A stretch of 64,000 nt of DNA from Prevotella amnii DSM 23384 = JCM 14753 (GCF_000378745.1 NZ_KB905270.1:53861-117860), one strand, 5' to 3'; positions 26,396-36,100 are shown, counted from the stretch's first letter. Notes: a model not told the origin generated them from the letters alone. Numbers and translations: made by a program.

Positions 26396-26864
26396 CTATA
26401 ACAGTATCAACACATTGTTTAATTAAATCGAAAGAGAATCCTTTGGAAAGACCATACTTTATTAGTTTTACGGATCGTTCGTAGTCGTTATTAGCATTAA
26501 TAGAGGGGTATTTGTTTTTAAGTAGTGGACGTAGCACGGTGAGGTATTCTTCGTTTGGTATAGCATCGAGGGCAGGCGTATATATCTTACTATCTATGTG
26601 CTTTGCCCACAGTGCTTGTTCTATTTTGCGTCTTCCCCATTTATTATACTTTATTTTATCACTTATAAAAGCCTTAGTATAACGTTCGTCATTGATGTAT
26701 CCATAATCAAAAAGTTTCCCTAAGATGCGCACTTTAGCTTCTTCGGAAAGCCCCATTTTGTACATCTTGTCCATTATCTCGCTTGAACAATGTTCAGCTT
26801 TTGCACAGAAATTGCCCATTTTTTTTAGAGCTTGTTCTTCTGTTATAGGTTTCTTTTGTATCAT
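26379..26864 (-). CDS. recX: RecX-family regulatory protein
   Basis: Small helical protein (161 residues) that binds RecA filaments and restrains recombinase activity. The three-helix repeats are visible: GNFCAKAEHCSSEIMDKM, LGKLFDYGYINDERYTKAFI with the family-typical Asp-Glu-Arg, and KWGRRKIEQALWAKHID. It overlaps both prmC (four bases) and comF (17 bases), forming a compressed operon. RecA itself is not in the window. Confidence 0.85.
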   Translation of the reverse strand: MIQKKPITEEQALKKMGNFCAKAEHCSSEIMDKMYKMGLSEEAKVRILGKLFDYGYINDERYTKAFISDKIKYNKWGRRKIEQALWAKHIDSKIYTPALDAIPNEEYLTVLRPLLKNKYPSINANNDYERSVKLIKYGLSKGFSFDLIKQCVDTVIDEEEL

Positions 26865-27721
26865 AAAAAAAGAGTAGCTTTTATAAATCGTTGTTTATCA
26901 AACTGGTCGTTCCTGTATTGTATCATTGTATAGCCTATATCTTCGAGCATGTTTTTTATATCATTAATATATAAAGGATTAGTTTCAAAATAAAGAGAGC
27001 CTCCTTTTGTTAAAGCTGATTTTCCAATATTAGCAATAGCTCTATAGAAACGTAAAGGGTCATCGTCAGGTACAAATAGTGCAATATGTGGCTCATGTTT
27101 GAGTACATTATCAGACATTGACGTATGCTCTTTACAGCAAATATAAGGAGGATTGCTTATAATAACATTCCACTTTCTTTCACTTACATTTACATTGAAA
27201 ACATCTTGCAACCGGAAATTTACCTTTCCTTTTAAGGCGGAAGCGTTTTCTTTAGCAATAAGCAAAGCCTCTTTGCTTATATCCCAAGCTGTAACATTAC
27301 TATGTGGAATATCGAGCGAAAGGGTAATTGCTATACATCCACTTCCGGTTCCTATATCCAAAATTTTTATATTATTAGAATCTAATAAGTTACAAGCAGT
27401 AGTACAACAATCTTCTTTCACCCATTCTACAAGTACTTCAGTTTCTGGGCGTGGTATTAATACTCCGGAGCGCACATGAAAGGATCTACCTAAAAAAGTT
27501 TCTTTACCTAACACATATTGTACGGGCTCAAACGATTCTATACGGCGTATTAATTCCTCGAGTTTTAGCTGTTGTTCTTGGGATAATTCATTAACTTTGC
27601 CTATAAGAATATCAGCAAAGGAAAGATTAAACTCCTCTTCTAAGATAAGTCTGATAATGGCTTGTGCTTCACGTGGATTGTATAAAGGGGTTAGCCTTTG
27701 CCAAAGATGTTGATATTTCAT
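26861..27721 (-). CDS. prmC: Release factor N5-glutamine methyltransferase PrmC
   Basis: Methylates the glutamine of the GGQ motif in peptide-chain release factors. The catalytic NPPY motif is present in IISNPPYICC, and the SAM-binding glycines are in ILDIGTGSGCIAITL. The frame is open from 27814, but the ATG at 27721 (MKYQHLWQRLTPLYN) is chosen because it fits the family start and because a -7 element (27734-27727) lies inside the extra segment. The resulting 286 residues are normal. With that promoter the mRNA would have almost no 5' leader. First gene of prmC-recX-comF. Confidence 0.9.
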   Translation of the reverse strand: MKYQHLWQRLTPLYNPREAQAIIRLILEEEFNLSFADILIGKVNELSQEQQLKLEELIRRIESFEPVQYVLGKETFLGRSFHVRSGVLIPRPETEVLVEWVKEDCCTTACNLLDSNNIKILDIGTGSGCIAITLSLDIPHSNVTAWDISKEALLIAKENASALKGKVNFRLQDVFNVNVSERKWNVIISNPPYICCKEHTSMSDNVLKHEPHIALFVPDDDPLRFYRAIANIGKSALTKGGSLYFETNPLYINDIKNMLEDIGYTMIQYRNDQFDKQRFIKATLFL

Positions 27722-27726
27722 AATGG

Positions 27727-27734
27727 CAAAGTTA
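27727..27734 (-). promoter_or_regulatory. -7 element giving a nearly leaderless prmC mRNA
   Basis: TAACTTTG on the minus strand ends six bases from the A of the prmC start codon. In Bacteroidetes promoters transcription usually starts about 4-6 bases after this element, which puts the start at or one or two bases before the ATG. No -33 TTG is seen. Confidence 0.5.
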
Positions 27735-27749
27735 TAAAAAATAACGAAA

Positions 27750-28691
27750 ATGGAATTAAAAGAAATCGATGAAATGTACATGCGGCGCTGTTTGCAGTTG
27801 GCAAAGAATGGCATGCTATTAGCTAAACCTAACCCGATGGTGGGAGCTGTGATAGTGTCGGATAAAGGTAGGATTATAGGTGAAGGTTATCATATATGTT
27901 ATGGAAAGGAGCATGCGGAAGTAAACGCTTTTGCTTCTGTACGAAAAAAAGACGAACATTTATTATCTAAAAGTACGATTTATGTAAATCTCGAACCTTG
28001 TTCGCATTTTGGTAAAACTCCACCTTGTGCAGATCTTATTATAAAAAAAGGAGTAGGCAGAGTGGTGTGTGGCTGTATAGATCCTTTTTCTGTGGTATCA
28101 GGGAGAGGTGTTCAGCGTATAAGAGAAGCAGGAATACCTGTTAGTGTGGGTGTTTTGGAGCGAGAATGCTTAGCACTTAATAAGCGCTTTATAACGTTTA
28201 ATACAAAAAAGCGTCCATATATAATATTAAAATGGGCACAAACAGCTAATGGATTTATAGGCACAAAAGGAGATGTGCTTAAGATTTCTACTTCGTTTAC
28301 TAAAATGCTTGTTCATAAGTTGCGAGCAGAAAATGATGCAATAATTGTAGGGAGAAACACTGAAATGTTAGAGCATCCACAGCTTAATGTACGAAAGTGG
28401 TGGGGGAAGAGTCCTTTAAAAGTAGTATTATCATCTACTTTGCCTGAAGCTATTCACGATATACCTACTCTATTGAATGAGTTATACAGAAGAAAGTGTC
28501 AAAGTGTTATTATCGAAGGTGGTGCTATGACTTTAGAAAACTTTATTAAGAATGATTTATATGATGAAATAAGAGTAGAAGAGTCGTCATTAACTATAAA
28601 AGAAGGAATTAAGGCTCCGCAACTTCCTACAGACATAAGAGTAGTGAAAAAAGAATATTTTGATAATATTATTACTACTTATAAACGATAA
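27750..28691 (+). CDS. ribD: Riboflavin biosynthesis deaminase/reductase RibD
   Basis: Bifunctional enzyme of the riboflavin pathway. The N-terminal deaminase (about 1-145) carries the zinc site HAEVNA and the PCSHFGKTPPCADLI motif; the C-terminal reductase (about 150-313) begins KKRPYIILKWAQTANGFIG. At 313 residues it is a little shorter than the E. coli enzyme (about 367), the difference being in the reductase. It is divergent from prmC, with only 28 bases between the start codons. Other rib genes are not in the window. Confidence 0.93.
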   Translation: MELKEIDEMYMRRCLQLAKNGMLLAKPNPMVGAVIVSDKGRIIGEGYHICYGKEHAEVNAFASVRKKDEHLLSKSTIYVNLEPCSHFGKTPPCADLIIKKGVGRVVCGCIDPFSVVSGRGVQRIREAGIPVSVGVLERECLALNKRFITFNTKKRPYIILKWAQTANGFIGTKGDVLKISTSFTKMLVHKLRAENDAIIVGRNTEMLEHPQLNVRKWWGKSPLKVVLSSTLPEAIHDIPTLLNELYRRKCQSVIIEGGAMTLENFIKNDLYDEIRVEESSLTIKEGIKAPQLPTDIRVVKKEYFDNIITTYKR

Positions 28692-28765
28692 GTGTTTCAT
28701 TTTATAATAGTAATATTTATCTTATGCTTTGATAAATAAGGAAAGAATTAATCGTGGTATATCTT

Positions 28766-28794
28766 TTGATTTCCAAGTAAAATTATTATCTTTG
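28766..28794 (+). promoter_or_regulatory. Promoter of the nucleotidyltransferase gene
   Basis: TTG (28766-28768), 18 bases, then TATCTTTG (28787-28794). Start near 28799 gives a leader of about 35 bases. Confidence 0.65.
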
Positions 28795-28833
28795 TAGCTT
28801 GTTAAAGCAGTAAAAATATTTCTAAGATATACA

Positions 28834-29607
28834 ATGCAGGCAATGATATTTGCGGCGGGTTTAGGTACTCGTTTAAAACCCCTTACAGAAACAATGCCCA
28901 AGGCGTTGGTGCGAGTGGGCGGTAGAGAGCTTCTTGATAGGGTTATCGTGCGGCTTAAGGACGCTGGTGCGACTCATATAGTGGTGAATGTGCATCATTT
29001 TTCAGAGCAAATAATAAATTATTTATGTGTTCATAATTATGGAATACGTATAGATATATCCGACGAAACTGAGCAGCTCCTTGATACAGGTGGTGGTATT
29101 AAGCGAGCTGCTTCTCTTTTTAGTAGAGAAGAACCTGTTTTAATACATAATGTAGATATATTGAGCAATGTAGATTTAACAAAGTTTTATAACAATGCTT
29201 CTAATAGTGTTGCTGATGCTTTGTTACTTGTTAGTAGTCGTAAGACTGAGCGTTATCTTATCTTTTCTGAAGATATGCGTCTTATGGGTTGGACAAATGT
29301 GTCTACTTCTGAAGTAAGATCGCCTTATGCAGAGCTTCAAGGTTTATGTTTTAAGTCTCCTTGTGATAGCGTTGCTTTAGCTCATGGCTATCGGCTTTAT
29401 GCTTTTTCGGGTATTCATGCGGTGTCATCTTCAGTCTTTGATGTGATGAGGCGTGAAGAAAGTGATGTTTTTCCTATAATAGACTTTTACTTACGTCATT
29501 GTCGTGAGCTTTGTTTCCATGGCGAGGTGAAGAACGATCTAAAGCTAATTGATGTAGGAAAGATAGCATCGCTTGGTGATGCAGAGCTTTTAGTAAAACA
29601 GTTATAG
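28834..29607 (+). CDS. Sugar-1-phosphate nucleotidyltransferase, MurU-like
   Basis: A 257-residue nucleotidyltransferase with the signature IFAAGLGTRLKPLTETMPKA at its N-terminus, which binds the nucleoside triphosphate, and VLIHNVDILSNVDL holding the metal-binding Asp. The length and single-domain form resemble MurU, the MurNAc-1-phosphate uridylyltransferase of peptidoglycan recycling, but mannose-1-phosphate guanylyltransferases look similar. The usual partner kinase (AmgK-like) is not adjacent. guaA follows after 65 bases. Substrate assignment is uncertain. Confidence 0.75.
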   Translation: MQAMIFAAGLGTRLKPLTETMPKALVRVGGRELLDRVIVRLKDAGATHIVVNVHHFSEQIINYLCVHNYGIRIDISDETEQLLDTGGGIKRAASLFSREEPVLIHNVDILSNVDLTKFYNNASNSVADALLLVSSRKTERYLIFSEDMRLMGWTNVSTSEVRSPYAELQGLCFKSPCDSVALAHGYRLYAFSGIHAVSSSVFDVMRREESDVFPIIDFYLRHCRELCFHGEVKNDLKLIDVGKIASLGDAELLVKQL

Positions 29608-29672
29608 TGTATGTGGGCTTATAATAATATTTCTTAAATATAAGCTTTCTCTTAACAAAAACAAAACAAGAT

Positions 29673-31217
29673 ATGCAACAAAAGATTATCATTTTAGATT
29701 TCGGTTCACAGACTACCCAGCTTATAGGTCGCCGTGTGCGCGAGTTGGATACCTTCTGTGAGATTCTTCCTTACAACAAGTTTCCTAAAGATGACCCCTC
29801 TGTTATAGGTGTTATACTTTCAGGTTCCCCTTATTCAGTGCATGATCCTGAGGCTTTTAAGGTAGATCTTAGCGATTTTATGGGTAAGATACCTGTGCTT
29901 GGTATATGTTATGGTGCACAGTTTATTTCTCAAGAATGTGGAGGTAAGGTGGAGCAGACGGGCACTCGTGAATATGGTCGTGCTAATTTGGCTACTGTTA
30001 ATACAGATAATGCTCTTTTTAAGGGGTTCGATGAGCATTCTCAAGTGTGGATGTCGCATGGTGATACAATAACAGCAATTCCTGTAGATAGTGATATTGT
30101 TGCGTCTACTGCTGATGTTAAGTATGCTGCTTATGCCTTTAGGAATATACCAGTATGGGGGGTACAGTTCCATCCTGAGGTATATCATTCTTTACAAGGT
30201 TTTGAGTTACTTAAAAATTTTGTTGTAGATATTTGTGGAAGTAAGCAGAGTTGGAGTGCAGCGTCTTTTATAGATACTACTGTAGAGGAGCTTAAAAACC
30301 AGTTGGGTAATGATCGTGTTATATTAGGTTTGTCAGGTGGAGTAGATTCTTCTGTCTGTGCTGTGTTGTTAAATAAAGCCATAGGTAGTAACCTTACTTG
30401 TATATTTGTCGATCATGGTATGCTCCGTAAGAATGAGTATAATAAGGTTATGGAGGCGTATAAAGGGTTAGGCTTAAATGTAGTGGGGGTTGATGCTTCG
30501 GATAAGTTTTTTAATGATCTTCAGGGGGTTACCGATCCAGAGCAGAAGCGTAAGATTATAGGTCGTGATTTTGTGGAGGTGTTTAACGCAGAGGCTAAGA
30601 AAATTACCGATGCTAAGTGGCTTGCTCAGGGTACTATATACCCAGATAGAATAGAGAGCTTAAGTATCACAGGAATGGTAATAAAGAGTCATCATAATGT
30701 GGGAGGTCTTCCTTCTGATATGCATTTGCAGCTATGTGAACCTCTTCAGTGGCTTTTTAAAGATGAAGTTCGTCGTGTGGGGTACTCTTTGAAGATGCCC
30801 GAACGTCTTATTAAGCGTCATCCTTTTCCAGGTCCCGGATTAGCAGTTCGTATATTGGGTGATGTTACTCGTGAGAAAGTTCACATCCTTCAAGAAGCCG
30901 ATGATATTTATATAGAGAAGATGTATAATTATATTATGGCTGATGGATCGAGTCTTTATGATAATGTTTGGCAAGCAGGTTGTGTGCTGTTGTCTACTAT
31001 TCGTTCGGTAGGTGTTATGGGTGATGAACGCACGTATGAGCATCCGGTAGCATTACGTGCTGTAACTTCTACTGATGCAATGACAGCCGATTGGGCTCAT
31101 TTACCTTATGACTTTTTATCTGATGTTTCTAATGAGATAATCCGTAAGGTAAGAGGAGTAAATAGAGTTTGTTACGATATCTCTTCAAAGCCTCCTTCGA
31201 CAATAGAATGGGAGTAG
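29673..31217 (+). CDS. guaA: GMP synthase (glutamine-hydrolysing)
   Basis: Converts XMP to GMP with glutamine-derived ammonia. The 514 residues comprise an N-terminal class I amidotransferase with nucleophile Cys in GICYGAQF and the His-Glu of QFHPEV, an ATP pyrophosphatase domain with the PP-loop LSGGVDSSV near residue 220, and the C-terminal dimerisation domain ending KPPSTIEWE. All motifs are complete. It may be read through from the nucleotidyltransferase gene; a strong terminator lies 169 bases downstream. Confidence 0.97.
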   Translation: MQQKIIILDFGSQTTQLIGRRVRELDTFCEILPYNKFPKDDPSVIGVILSGSPYSVHDPEAFKVDLSDFMGKIPVLGICYGAQFISQECGGKVEQTGTREYGRANLATVNTDNALFKGFDEHSQVWMSHGDTITAIPVDSDIVASTADVKYAAYAFRNIPVWGVQFHPEVYHSLQGFELLKNFVVDICGSKQSWSAASFIDTTVEELKNQLGNDRVILGLSGGVDSSVCAVLLNKAIGSNLTCIFVDHGMLRKNEYNKVMEAYKGLGLNVVGVDASDKFFNDLQGVTDPEQKRKIIGRDFVEVFNAEAKKITDAKWLAQGTIYPDRIESLSITGMVIKSHHNVGGLPSDMHLQLCEPLQWLFKDEVRRVGYSLKMPERLIKRHPFPGPGLAVRILGDVTREKVHILQEADDIYIEKMYNYIMADGSSLYDNVWQAGCVLLSTIRSVGVMGDERTYEHPVALRAVTSTDAMTADWAHLPYDFLSDVSNEIIRKVRGVNRVCYDISSKPPSTIEWE

Positions 31218-31262
31218 AATATAGAAGAAAAATATTTTTAAAAAAGTAATGTATCTTGTTTA

Positions 31263-31270
31263 TATCTTTG
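31263..31270 (+). promoter_or_regulatory. Possible -7 element downstream of guaA
   Basis: TATCTTTG matches the -7 consensus, 46 bases after the guaA stop. No -33 TTG at correct distance. With the terminator at 31386-31419 it could define a short RNA of about 140 bases without any ORF. Confidence 0.3.
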
Positions 31271-31385
31271 TGCAAAAGATGTTAAAGCTACGGTAATATT
31301 AAGATATGTTACTTGCATAAATATATGATAAGATGTACTTTTGTAAAAAGTTTTTTTAGTGGTTAATTTAGTTTTAGTATTTATT

Positions 31386-31419
31386 CCTTGGGTGATGTGA
31401 TATCAGCCAAGGTTTTTTT
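31386..31419 (+). terminator. Intrinsic terminator after guaA
   Basis: CCTTGG (31386-31391) pairs with CCAAGG (31407-31412), extended by TGAT/ATCA after a G-G mismatch, and is followed by seven T (31413-31419). The rest of 31420-31516 is AT-rich with nothing recognised. Confidence 0.85.
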
Positions 31420-31516
31420 AAATATGAATATTAAGCAGAAAAAGTAGAAAAGATAAGTATTATCAGCATAGTAATAAATAATATGAAAAAAAACAATCGT
31501 TTTTCTTTTTTATTCT

Positions 31517-31524
31517 TATCTTTG
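31517..31524 (+). promoter_or_regulatory. -7 element of pepT
   Basis: TATCTTTG, 27 bases before the pepT ATG; no -33 TTG seen. Confidence 0.5.
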
Positions 31525-31550
31525 TATTTAAAATGGCAATAAGTTAGAAT

Positions 31551-32774
31551 ATGGAAATACAAGAAAGATTTATTAATTATACTAAGTTTGATACTCAGTC
31601 TGCAGATGAGTCGGATACTATACCAAGCACTTTGAAGCAGCTTGTCTTTGCTAAATATCTAAAATCAGAATTAGAGAAAGAGGGATTAAAAGACGTAGAA
31701 ATGGATAGTATGGGTTATATTTATGCCACTTTACCATCTAATAGTAAGCGTAAGATTCCAACAATAGGTTTTATATCTCATTATGATACAGCTCTTGATG
31801 CAAGTGGTGCTAATGTTAAAGCTCGTATAATAAGCAATTATGATGGAGGTGATATTCGTTTGAATGATGATATGGTGTCTTCACCTTCACGTTTTCCTGA
31901 GTTATTAGAGCATAAAGGTGAAGATCTTATAGTAACCGATGGCACAACTCTTCTTGGTGCAGACGACAAAGCAGGTATTGCAGAGATAGTGCAAGCTATG
32001 TGTTATCTTCGTGACCATCCTGAGATAGAACATGGTGATATTCGTGTTGGGTTTAATCCTGATGAGGAGATAGGAATGGGCGCTCATCATTTTGATGTAG
32101 AGAAATTTGGTTGTGAATGGGGTTATACTATTGATGGAGGTGATATAGGAGAATTAGAGTTTGAAAATTTTAATGCAGCAGGAGCAAAGCTGTTGATTCA
32201 TGGTAGAAGTGTTCATACTGGTTATGCTAAAGGTAAAATGATTAATGCAAGTGTATTAGCATGTGAATTTCAGTCTATGATACCAAAGGATGAGCTTCCT
32301 GAAACGACAGAAGGTTATCAAGGTTTTTACCATTTGTTGGGTATTGAGAGTCGTTGTGAAGAGGCTACTTTAAGTTATATTATCCGTGACCATGATCGTC
32401 AGCGTTTTGAGGCTCGTAAGGCGTTCATAGCTTCTTGTGTAAAAAAGCTAAATGCAAAGTATGGTGATGGCACTGTAGAACTAAAACTTACCGACCAGTA
32501 TTATAATATGAAGGAAAAGATAGAGCCTAATATGCATGTTATTGATCTTGTTCTTCAGGCTATGCATGAAGCAGGTGTAGCTCCTAAGGTACAGCCTATT
32601 CGTGGTGGAACAGATGGTGCACAGTTGTCTTTTAAAGGATTACCTTGTCCAAACATATTTGCGGGCGGTGTTAATTTTCATGGACCTCATGAGTTTGTTT
32701 CCATTCAGGTTATGAAGAAAGCCATGGAAGTTATAGTAAATTTATGTCGTCTTACAGCCGATTATAATGCTTAA
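31551..32774 (+). CDS. pepT: Peptidase T (tripeptidase)
   Basis: Cytoplasmic zinc aminopeptidase of the M20B family that removes the N-terminal residue of tripeptides. The 407 residues show the metal ligands: [13 protein letters not shown] (His and Asp), [15 protein letters not shown] (bridging Asp), [16 protein letters not shown] (general-base Glu and Glu ligand), [16 protein letters not shown], and [14 protein letters not shown] (last His). Length and motifs are complete. Monocistronic. Confidence 0.96.
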   Translation: MEIQERFINYTKFDTQSADESDTIPSTLKQLVFAKYLKSELEKEGLKDVEMDSMGYIYATLPSNSKRKIPTIGFISHYDTALDASGANVKARIISNYDGGDIRLNDDMVSSPSRFPELLEHKGEDLIVTDGTTLLGADDKAGIAEIVQAMCYLRDHPEIEHGDIRVGFNPDEEIGMGAHHFDVEKFGCEWGYTIDGGDIGELEFENFNAAGAKLLIHGRSVHTGYAKGKMINASVLACEFQSMIPKDELPETTEGYQGFYHLLGIESRCEEATLSYIIRDHDRQRFEARKAFIASCVKKLNAKYGDGTVELKLTDQYYNMKEKIEPNMHVIDLVLQAMHEAGVAPKVQPIRGGTDGAQLSFKGLPCPNIFAGGVNFHGPHEFVSIQVMKKAMEVIVNLCRLTADYNA

Positions 32775-32871
32775 TAATATTTTATTATAGAGAGAGAGCT
32801 TCTTTTTTATGTATGTATAATGAGAAGTTTCTCTCTTTTTCTTTGAAAAACATAAGAACATATTTCTTTTT

Positions 32872-35121
32872 ATGAGTTTAATTTCTGATCTCGCCTTGAT
32901 TCTTATAGTAGCAGCCTTTGTTACGATTATTTTTAAAAAACTTAATCAGCCGTTAGTGCTTGGTTATATAGTAGCAGGCTTTATAGTATCTCCTCAGATG
33001 CCTTATACAATGAGCGTGATAGATAAGGCTAATATTCATACATGGGCAGATATAGGGGTTATCTTTTTATTATTTTCGCTTGGTTTAGAGTTTTCTATTA
33101 AGAAGATATTAAAGATGGGTGCATCTCCTATTATATCAAGTATGATAATAACCTTTTCAATGACCTTTTTAGGTTTTGTTGTTGGTCGTTTCTTTGGTTG
33201 GGAGCAGATGGACTGTATGTTTTTAGGTGGTATGATAGCAATAAGTTCTACTACTATTATATATAAAGCATTTACTGATATGGGATTGACGCAAACAAAG
33301 TTTGCTATAAATGTGATGAGTGTTATCATTTTGGAGGACATTCTTGCAGTTGTAATGATGGTGATGCTTAGTACAATTGCAGCTGGTAATGGTCTTAGTG
33401 GTAGTCAGATATTAGGTAGCTTGATAAAAATAGTATTCTTTCTTGTGTTGTGGTTTGTTATAGGGCTTTTTGCTATTCCTTTAATATTACGTTCTGTGCG
33501 TAAGTATCTTAATAATGAGACGTTGCTTATAGTAGCTTTAGGTTTGTGTTGTTTAATGGCAGTATTGTCTACAGAGGTAGGTTTTAGTGCAGCTTTTGGT
33601 GCTTTTGTAATGGGTAGTATACTTTCGGAAACAGTAGAAGCTGAACGTATAGAGCATTTAGTAGAGCCTGTTAAGAATCTTTTTGGTGCTATTTTCTTTG
33701 TTTCAGTGGGTATGTTAGTAGATCCTGTAATATTAGTGAAGTATGCTGTGCCTATTATTTTGCTAACGCTAACAGTACTTTTGGGTAAGATTATTTTTGG
33801 TACATTAGGATATTTTCTTAGTGGTCAGCCCTTGAAGACATCTATGCGTTGTAGCTTTTCTATGGCTCAAGTGGGTGAGTTTGCTTTTATTATAGCCTCT
33901 TTGGGTTTATCTTTGGGTGTAATAGCAAAATTTCTTTACCCTGCAGTTGTTGCAGTATCGGTAATTACTACATTTCTTACTCCTTATATGATACGTGCAG
34001 GTGAGCCTGCTTATAATCTTCTTACTCGGATTCTTCCTAAGTATTGGGTACGTCGTTTAGAGCATATTCAGGCAGCTCCTACTTATAATCCTATAAATGA
34101 GCGTTATTGGCATCGTCTTGTAAAGTCGATGATTTCTAGTACTTTGATTTATAGTATATTGTCTATAGCTGTTATAGCGGTGATGTTTTCAGTGTTATTA
34201 CCATATTTGCGTAATATATCTGTAGAGTGGTTTAATGTGGAGTGGGTAGGTAATACTGTTTGTGGTGTTGTTACATTAGCATTGATAAGTCCGTTTTTGC
34301 GTTCTATTTTGATGAAAATAAATCATTCTGAAGAGTTTCGTATTTTATGGATTCGTAATCGTCTTAACCGTCTTTCTTTAATAGGTACTATGGTTATTCG
34401 AGGTTTTGTAGCAATGGGTTTTGTCTTTTATGTTATTAATTATTTATCTCGTTTTCGTACAGCTCTTATTATAGTAGTGGCATTAATAGTGCTGTTGCTT
34501 ATAGTATTATCTCGCACATTAAAGGCTCGTAGTATATCTTTAGAACGTGTATTTGTGCAAAATCTTTGTAATCGTGATCTTCATGCACAGATACGGGGTG
34601 AGGCTAAGCCACAGTTTGCAAATGACCTTCTCGACCGTGATATACATATAGGAACTATAGAAATGCCAGAAGGCTCATTGTGGGCAGGTAAGTCGTTAAG
34701 TAGTTTAGAGCTTAGAACTCGTTTTGGTGTACATATAAGTAGCATAATTCGTGGTAGTAGACGTATCAATATTCCTAATGGTAGTGTGCATATTTTTCCA
34801 AATGACAAAATAGAGGCTATTGGTGATGATGAGCAGTTAACGAAGTTTTCTTCGGCTATAGAGCATGATGTTATTGATTATGATATAGATATAGAGAAGC
34901 GTGAGATGAAACTTCGTCAGATAGTAATAGCGTCAGATAGTCCTTTTGTTGGTAAGAGCATTCAAGAAAGTGGTTTGCGCGATCGTTATAATTGTATGGT
35001 AGTAGGTATTGAACAGGGACAACAAAAGCTCACTCTCATAAATCCTAACATACCTTTAGTATCAGGCGATGTTATATGGGTAGTAGGTGAGGAGAAAGAT
35101 CTTAAAAACATAGGAGGGTAG
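32872..35121 (+). CDS. CPA2-family cation/proton antiporter with two RCK_C domains
   Basis: Inner-membrane antiporter of the KefB/YbaL-like CPA2 family, 749 residues. The N-terminal exchanger (about 1-385) has GVIFLLFSLGLEFSIKKI, and its ion-site region appears as NVMSVIILEDILAVVMMVM. A second hydrophobic block lies at about 420-545. The cytoplasmic tail holds two successive RCK_C (TrkA_C) domains (about 595-660 and 675-749; RIGIFPNDKIEAIG-like strand and SGDVIWVVGEEKDL). No NAD-binding RCK_N domain is seen, unlike KefB/KefC, so ligand gating would differ. The ion (K+ or Na+) is unknown. Monocistronic. Confidence 0.85.
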   Translation: MSLISDLALILIVAAFVTIIFKKLNQPLVLGYIVAGFIVSPQMPYTMSVIDKANIHTWADIGVIFLLFSLGLEFSIKKILKMGASPIISSMIITFSMTFLGFVVGRFFGWEQMDCMFLGGMIAISSTTIIYKAFTDMGLTQTKFAINVMSVIILEDILAVVMMVMLSTIAAGNGLSGSQILGSLIKIVFFLVLWFVIGLFAIPLILRSVRKYLNNETLLIVALGLCCLMAVLSTEVGFSAAFGAFVMGSILSETVEAERIEHLVEPVKNLFGAIFFVSVGMLVDPVILVKYAVPIILLTLTVLLGKIIFGTLGYFLSGQPLKTSMRCSFSMAQVGEFAFIIASLGLSLGVIAKFLYPAVVAVSVITTFLTPYMIRAGEPAYNLLTRILPKYWVRRLEHIQAAPTYNPINERYWHRLVKSMISSTLIYSILSIAVIAVMFSVLLPYLRNISVEWFNVEWVGNTVCGVVTLALISPFLRSILMKINHSEEFRILWIRNRLNRLSLIGTMVIRGFVAMGFVFYVINYLSRFRTALIIVVALIVLLLIVLSRTLKARSISLERVFVQNLCNRDLHAQIRGEAKPQFANDLLDRDIHIGTIEMPEGSLWAGKSLSSLELRTRFGVHISSIIRGSRRINIPNGSVHIFPNDKIEAIGDDEQLTKFSSAIEHDVIDYDIDIEKREMKLRQIVIASDSPFVGKSIQESGLRDRYNCMVVGIEQGQQKLTLINPNIPLVSGDVIWVVGEEKDLKNIGG

Positions 35122-35221
35122 TTAGATAAAAAAGAGATTGTTTTAATCTAAGTATTTTCGTTGTATTATTTATATATTATACCTTTATTAATATAGATGG
35201 TATAGATGTTTATATGATAGA

Positions 35222-35257
35222 ATATAGGGTGATGTTAGATATAACATCACCCTATAT
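35222..35257. terminator. Bidirectional terminator
   Basis: ATATAGGGTGATGTTA (35222-35237) pairs perfectly with TAACATCACCCTATAT (35242-35257) around GATA. It lies between the convergent antiporter and rubrerythrin genes. Confidence 0.75.
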
Positions 35258-35304
35258 TTATGAAATGATAAGTTGTTATTTTTTTTTACAAAAAAGAAAA
35301 GAGT

Positions 35305-35958
35305 TTAGAAATTGTTTTCTTGTAATTGGAAGAAGCTCTTTGGATGGTTGCAAGTAGGGCAGAACTCTGGAGCCTTCTTACCTATTACTATATGACCACA
35401 GTTACGGCATTGCCATATTGCATCTCCATCACGTGAGAATACTACTTGATCTTCGATATTCTTTAGTAGCTTACGGTAACGTTCCTCATGATGCTTTTCT
35501 ACAGAACCTACGAGCTTAAACTTGGTAGCTATACCTTTAAACCCTTCTTCTATAGCGTCTTTAGCCATTTGGTCATACATATCTGTCCACTCATAGTTTT
35601 CACCATCTGCGGCATTTTCCAAATTGGTAGTTGTAGTGGGTATTACACCTCCATGTAAAATCTTAAACCATAGTTTAGCATGCTCTTTCTCGTTGATAGA
35701 AGTTTCTGTAAAGAAGCCTGCTATCTGCTCGTAACCTTCACTTTTAGCTTTTGAAGCGTAGTATAGATATTTAGTATGTGCTTGACTTTCACCAGAAAAA
35801 GCTGCCTGAAGATTAGCTTCAGTTTTAGTTCCTTTTAGCTTTTCAGAATCTATCATTTCCATTTTGTTTGCTTTAGCATGGCATACAGGGCATTCAGCTA
35901 ATGGTTCCTCGCCCTCATACATGTACCCACATACGGTACAAATAAATACTTTTTTCAT
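35305..35958 (-). CDS. Rubrerythrin with rubredoxin domains at both ends
   Basis: Cytoplasmic peroxide-reducing enzyme protecting anaerobes from oxidative stress. Its 217 residues hold an N-terminal rubredoxin-like site (Cys7, Cys10, Cys23, Cys26), a ferritin-like diiron domain (about 42-170; [50 protein letters not shown]) and a C-terminal rubredoxin ([20 protein letters not shown]). Classical rubrerythrin has only the C-terminal site, so this is a double-rubredoxin form. The start region carries an exact 16-bp tandem duplication (35954-35985) that creates an upstream two-codon frame. Monocistronic. Confidence 0.9.
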   Translation of the reverse strand: MKKVFICTVCGYMYEGEEPLAECPVCHAKANKMEMIDSEKLKGTKTEANLQAAFSGESQAHTKYLYYASKAKSEGYEQIAGFFTETSINEKEHAKLWFKILHGGVIPTTTTNLENAADGENYEWTDMYDQMAKDAIEEGFKGIATKFKLVGSVEKHHEERYRKLLKNIEDQVVFSRDGDAIWQCRNCGHIVIGKKAPEFCPTCNHPKSFFQLQENNF

Positions 35959-35985
35959 AATGTTTTTATTTCATAATGTTTTTAT
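35954..35985 (-). repeat. Exact 16-bp tandem duplication over the rubrerythrin start codon
   Basis: The unit TTCATAATGTTTTTAT (plus strand) occurs twice in a row at 35954-35969 and 35970-35985. On the minus strand each copy carries AACATTATGAA, so there are two ATG codons (35974 and 35958). The upstream one reads ATG-AAA-TAA, a two-codon frame; the downstream one is the true start. Confidence 0.85.
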
Positions 35986-36100
35986 ATAGCTTTTCCCTTT
36001 TTAGGGAAGAAGAGTAAGTTAGTATATTTCTTGTTTGTAGCAAGAGAATATGTCGTAACTTATCTTTATTAAAGCAGATGTTAACTGCTTAAAAGTGATG

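Noticed and set aside
27722..27814. N-terminal extension of PrmC
   Set aside because: The extra 31 residues do not fit the family, contain the -7 promoter element and overlap the divergent ribD start region.
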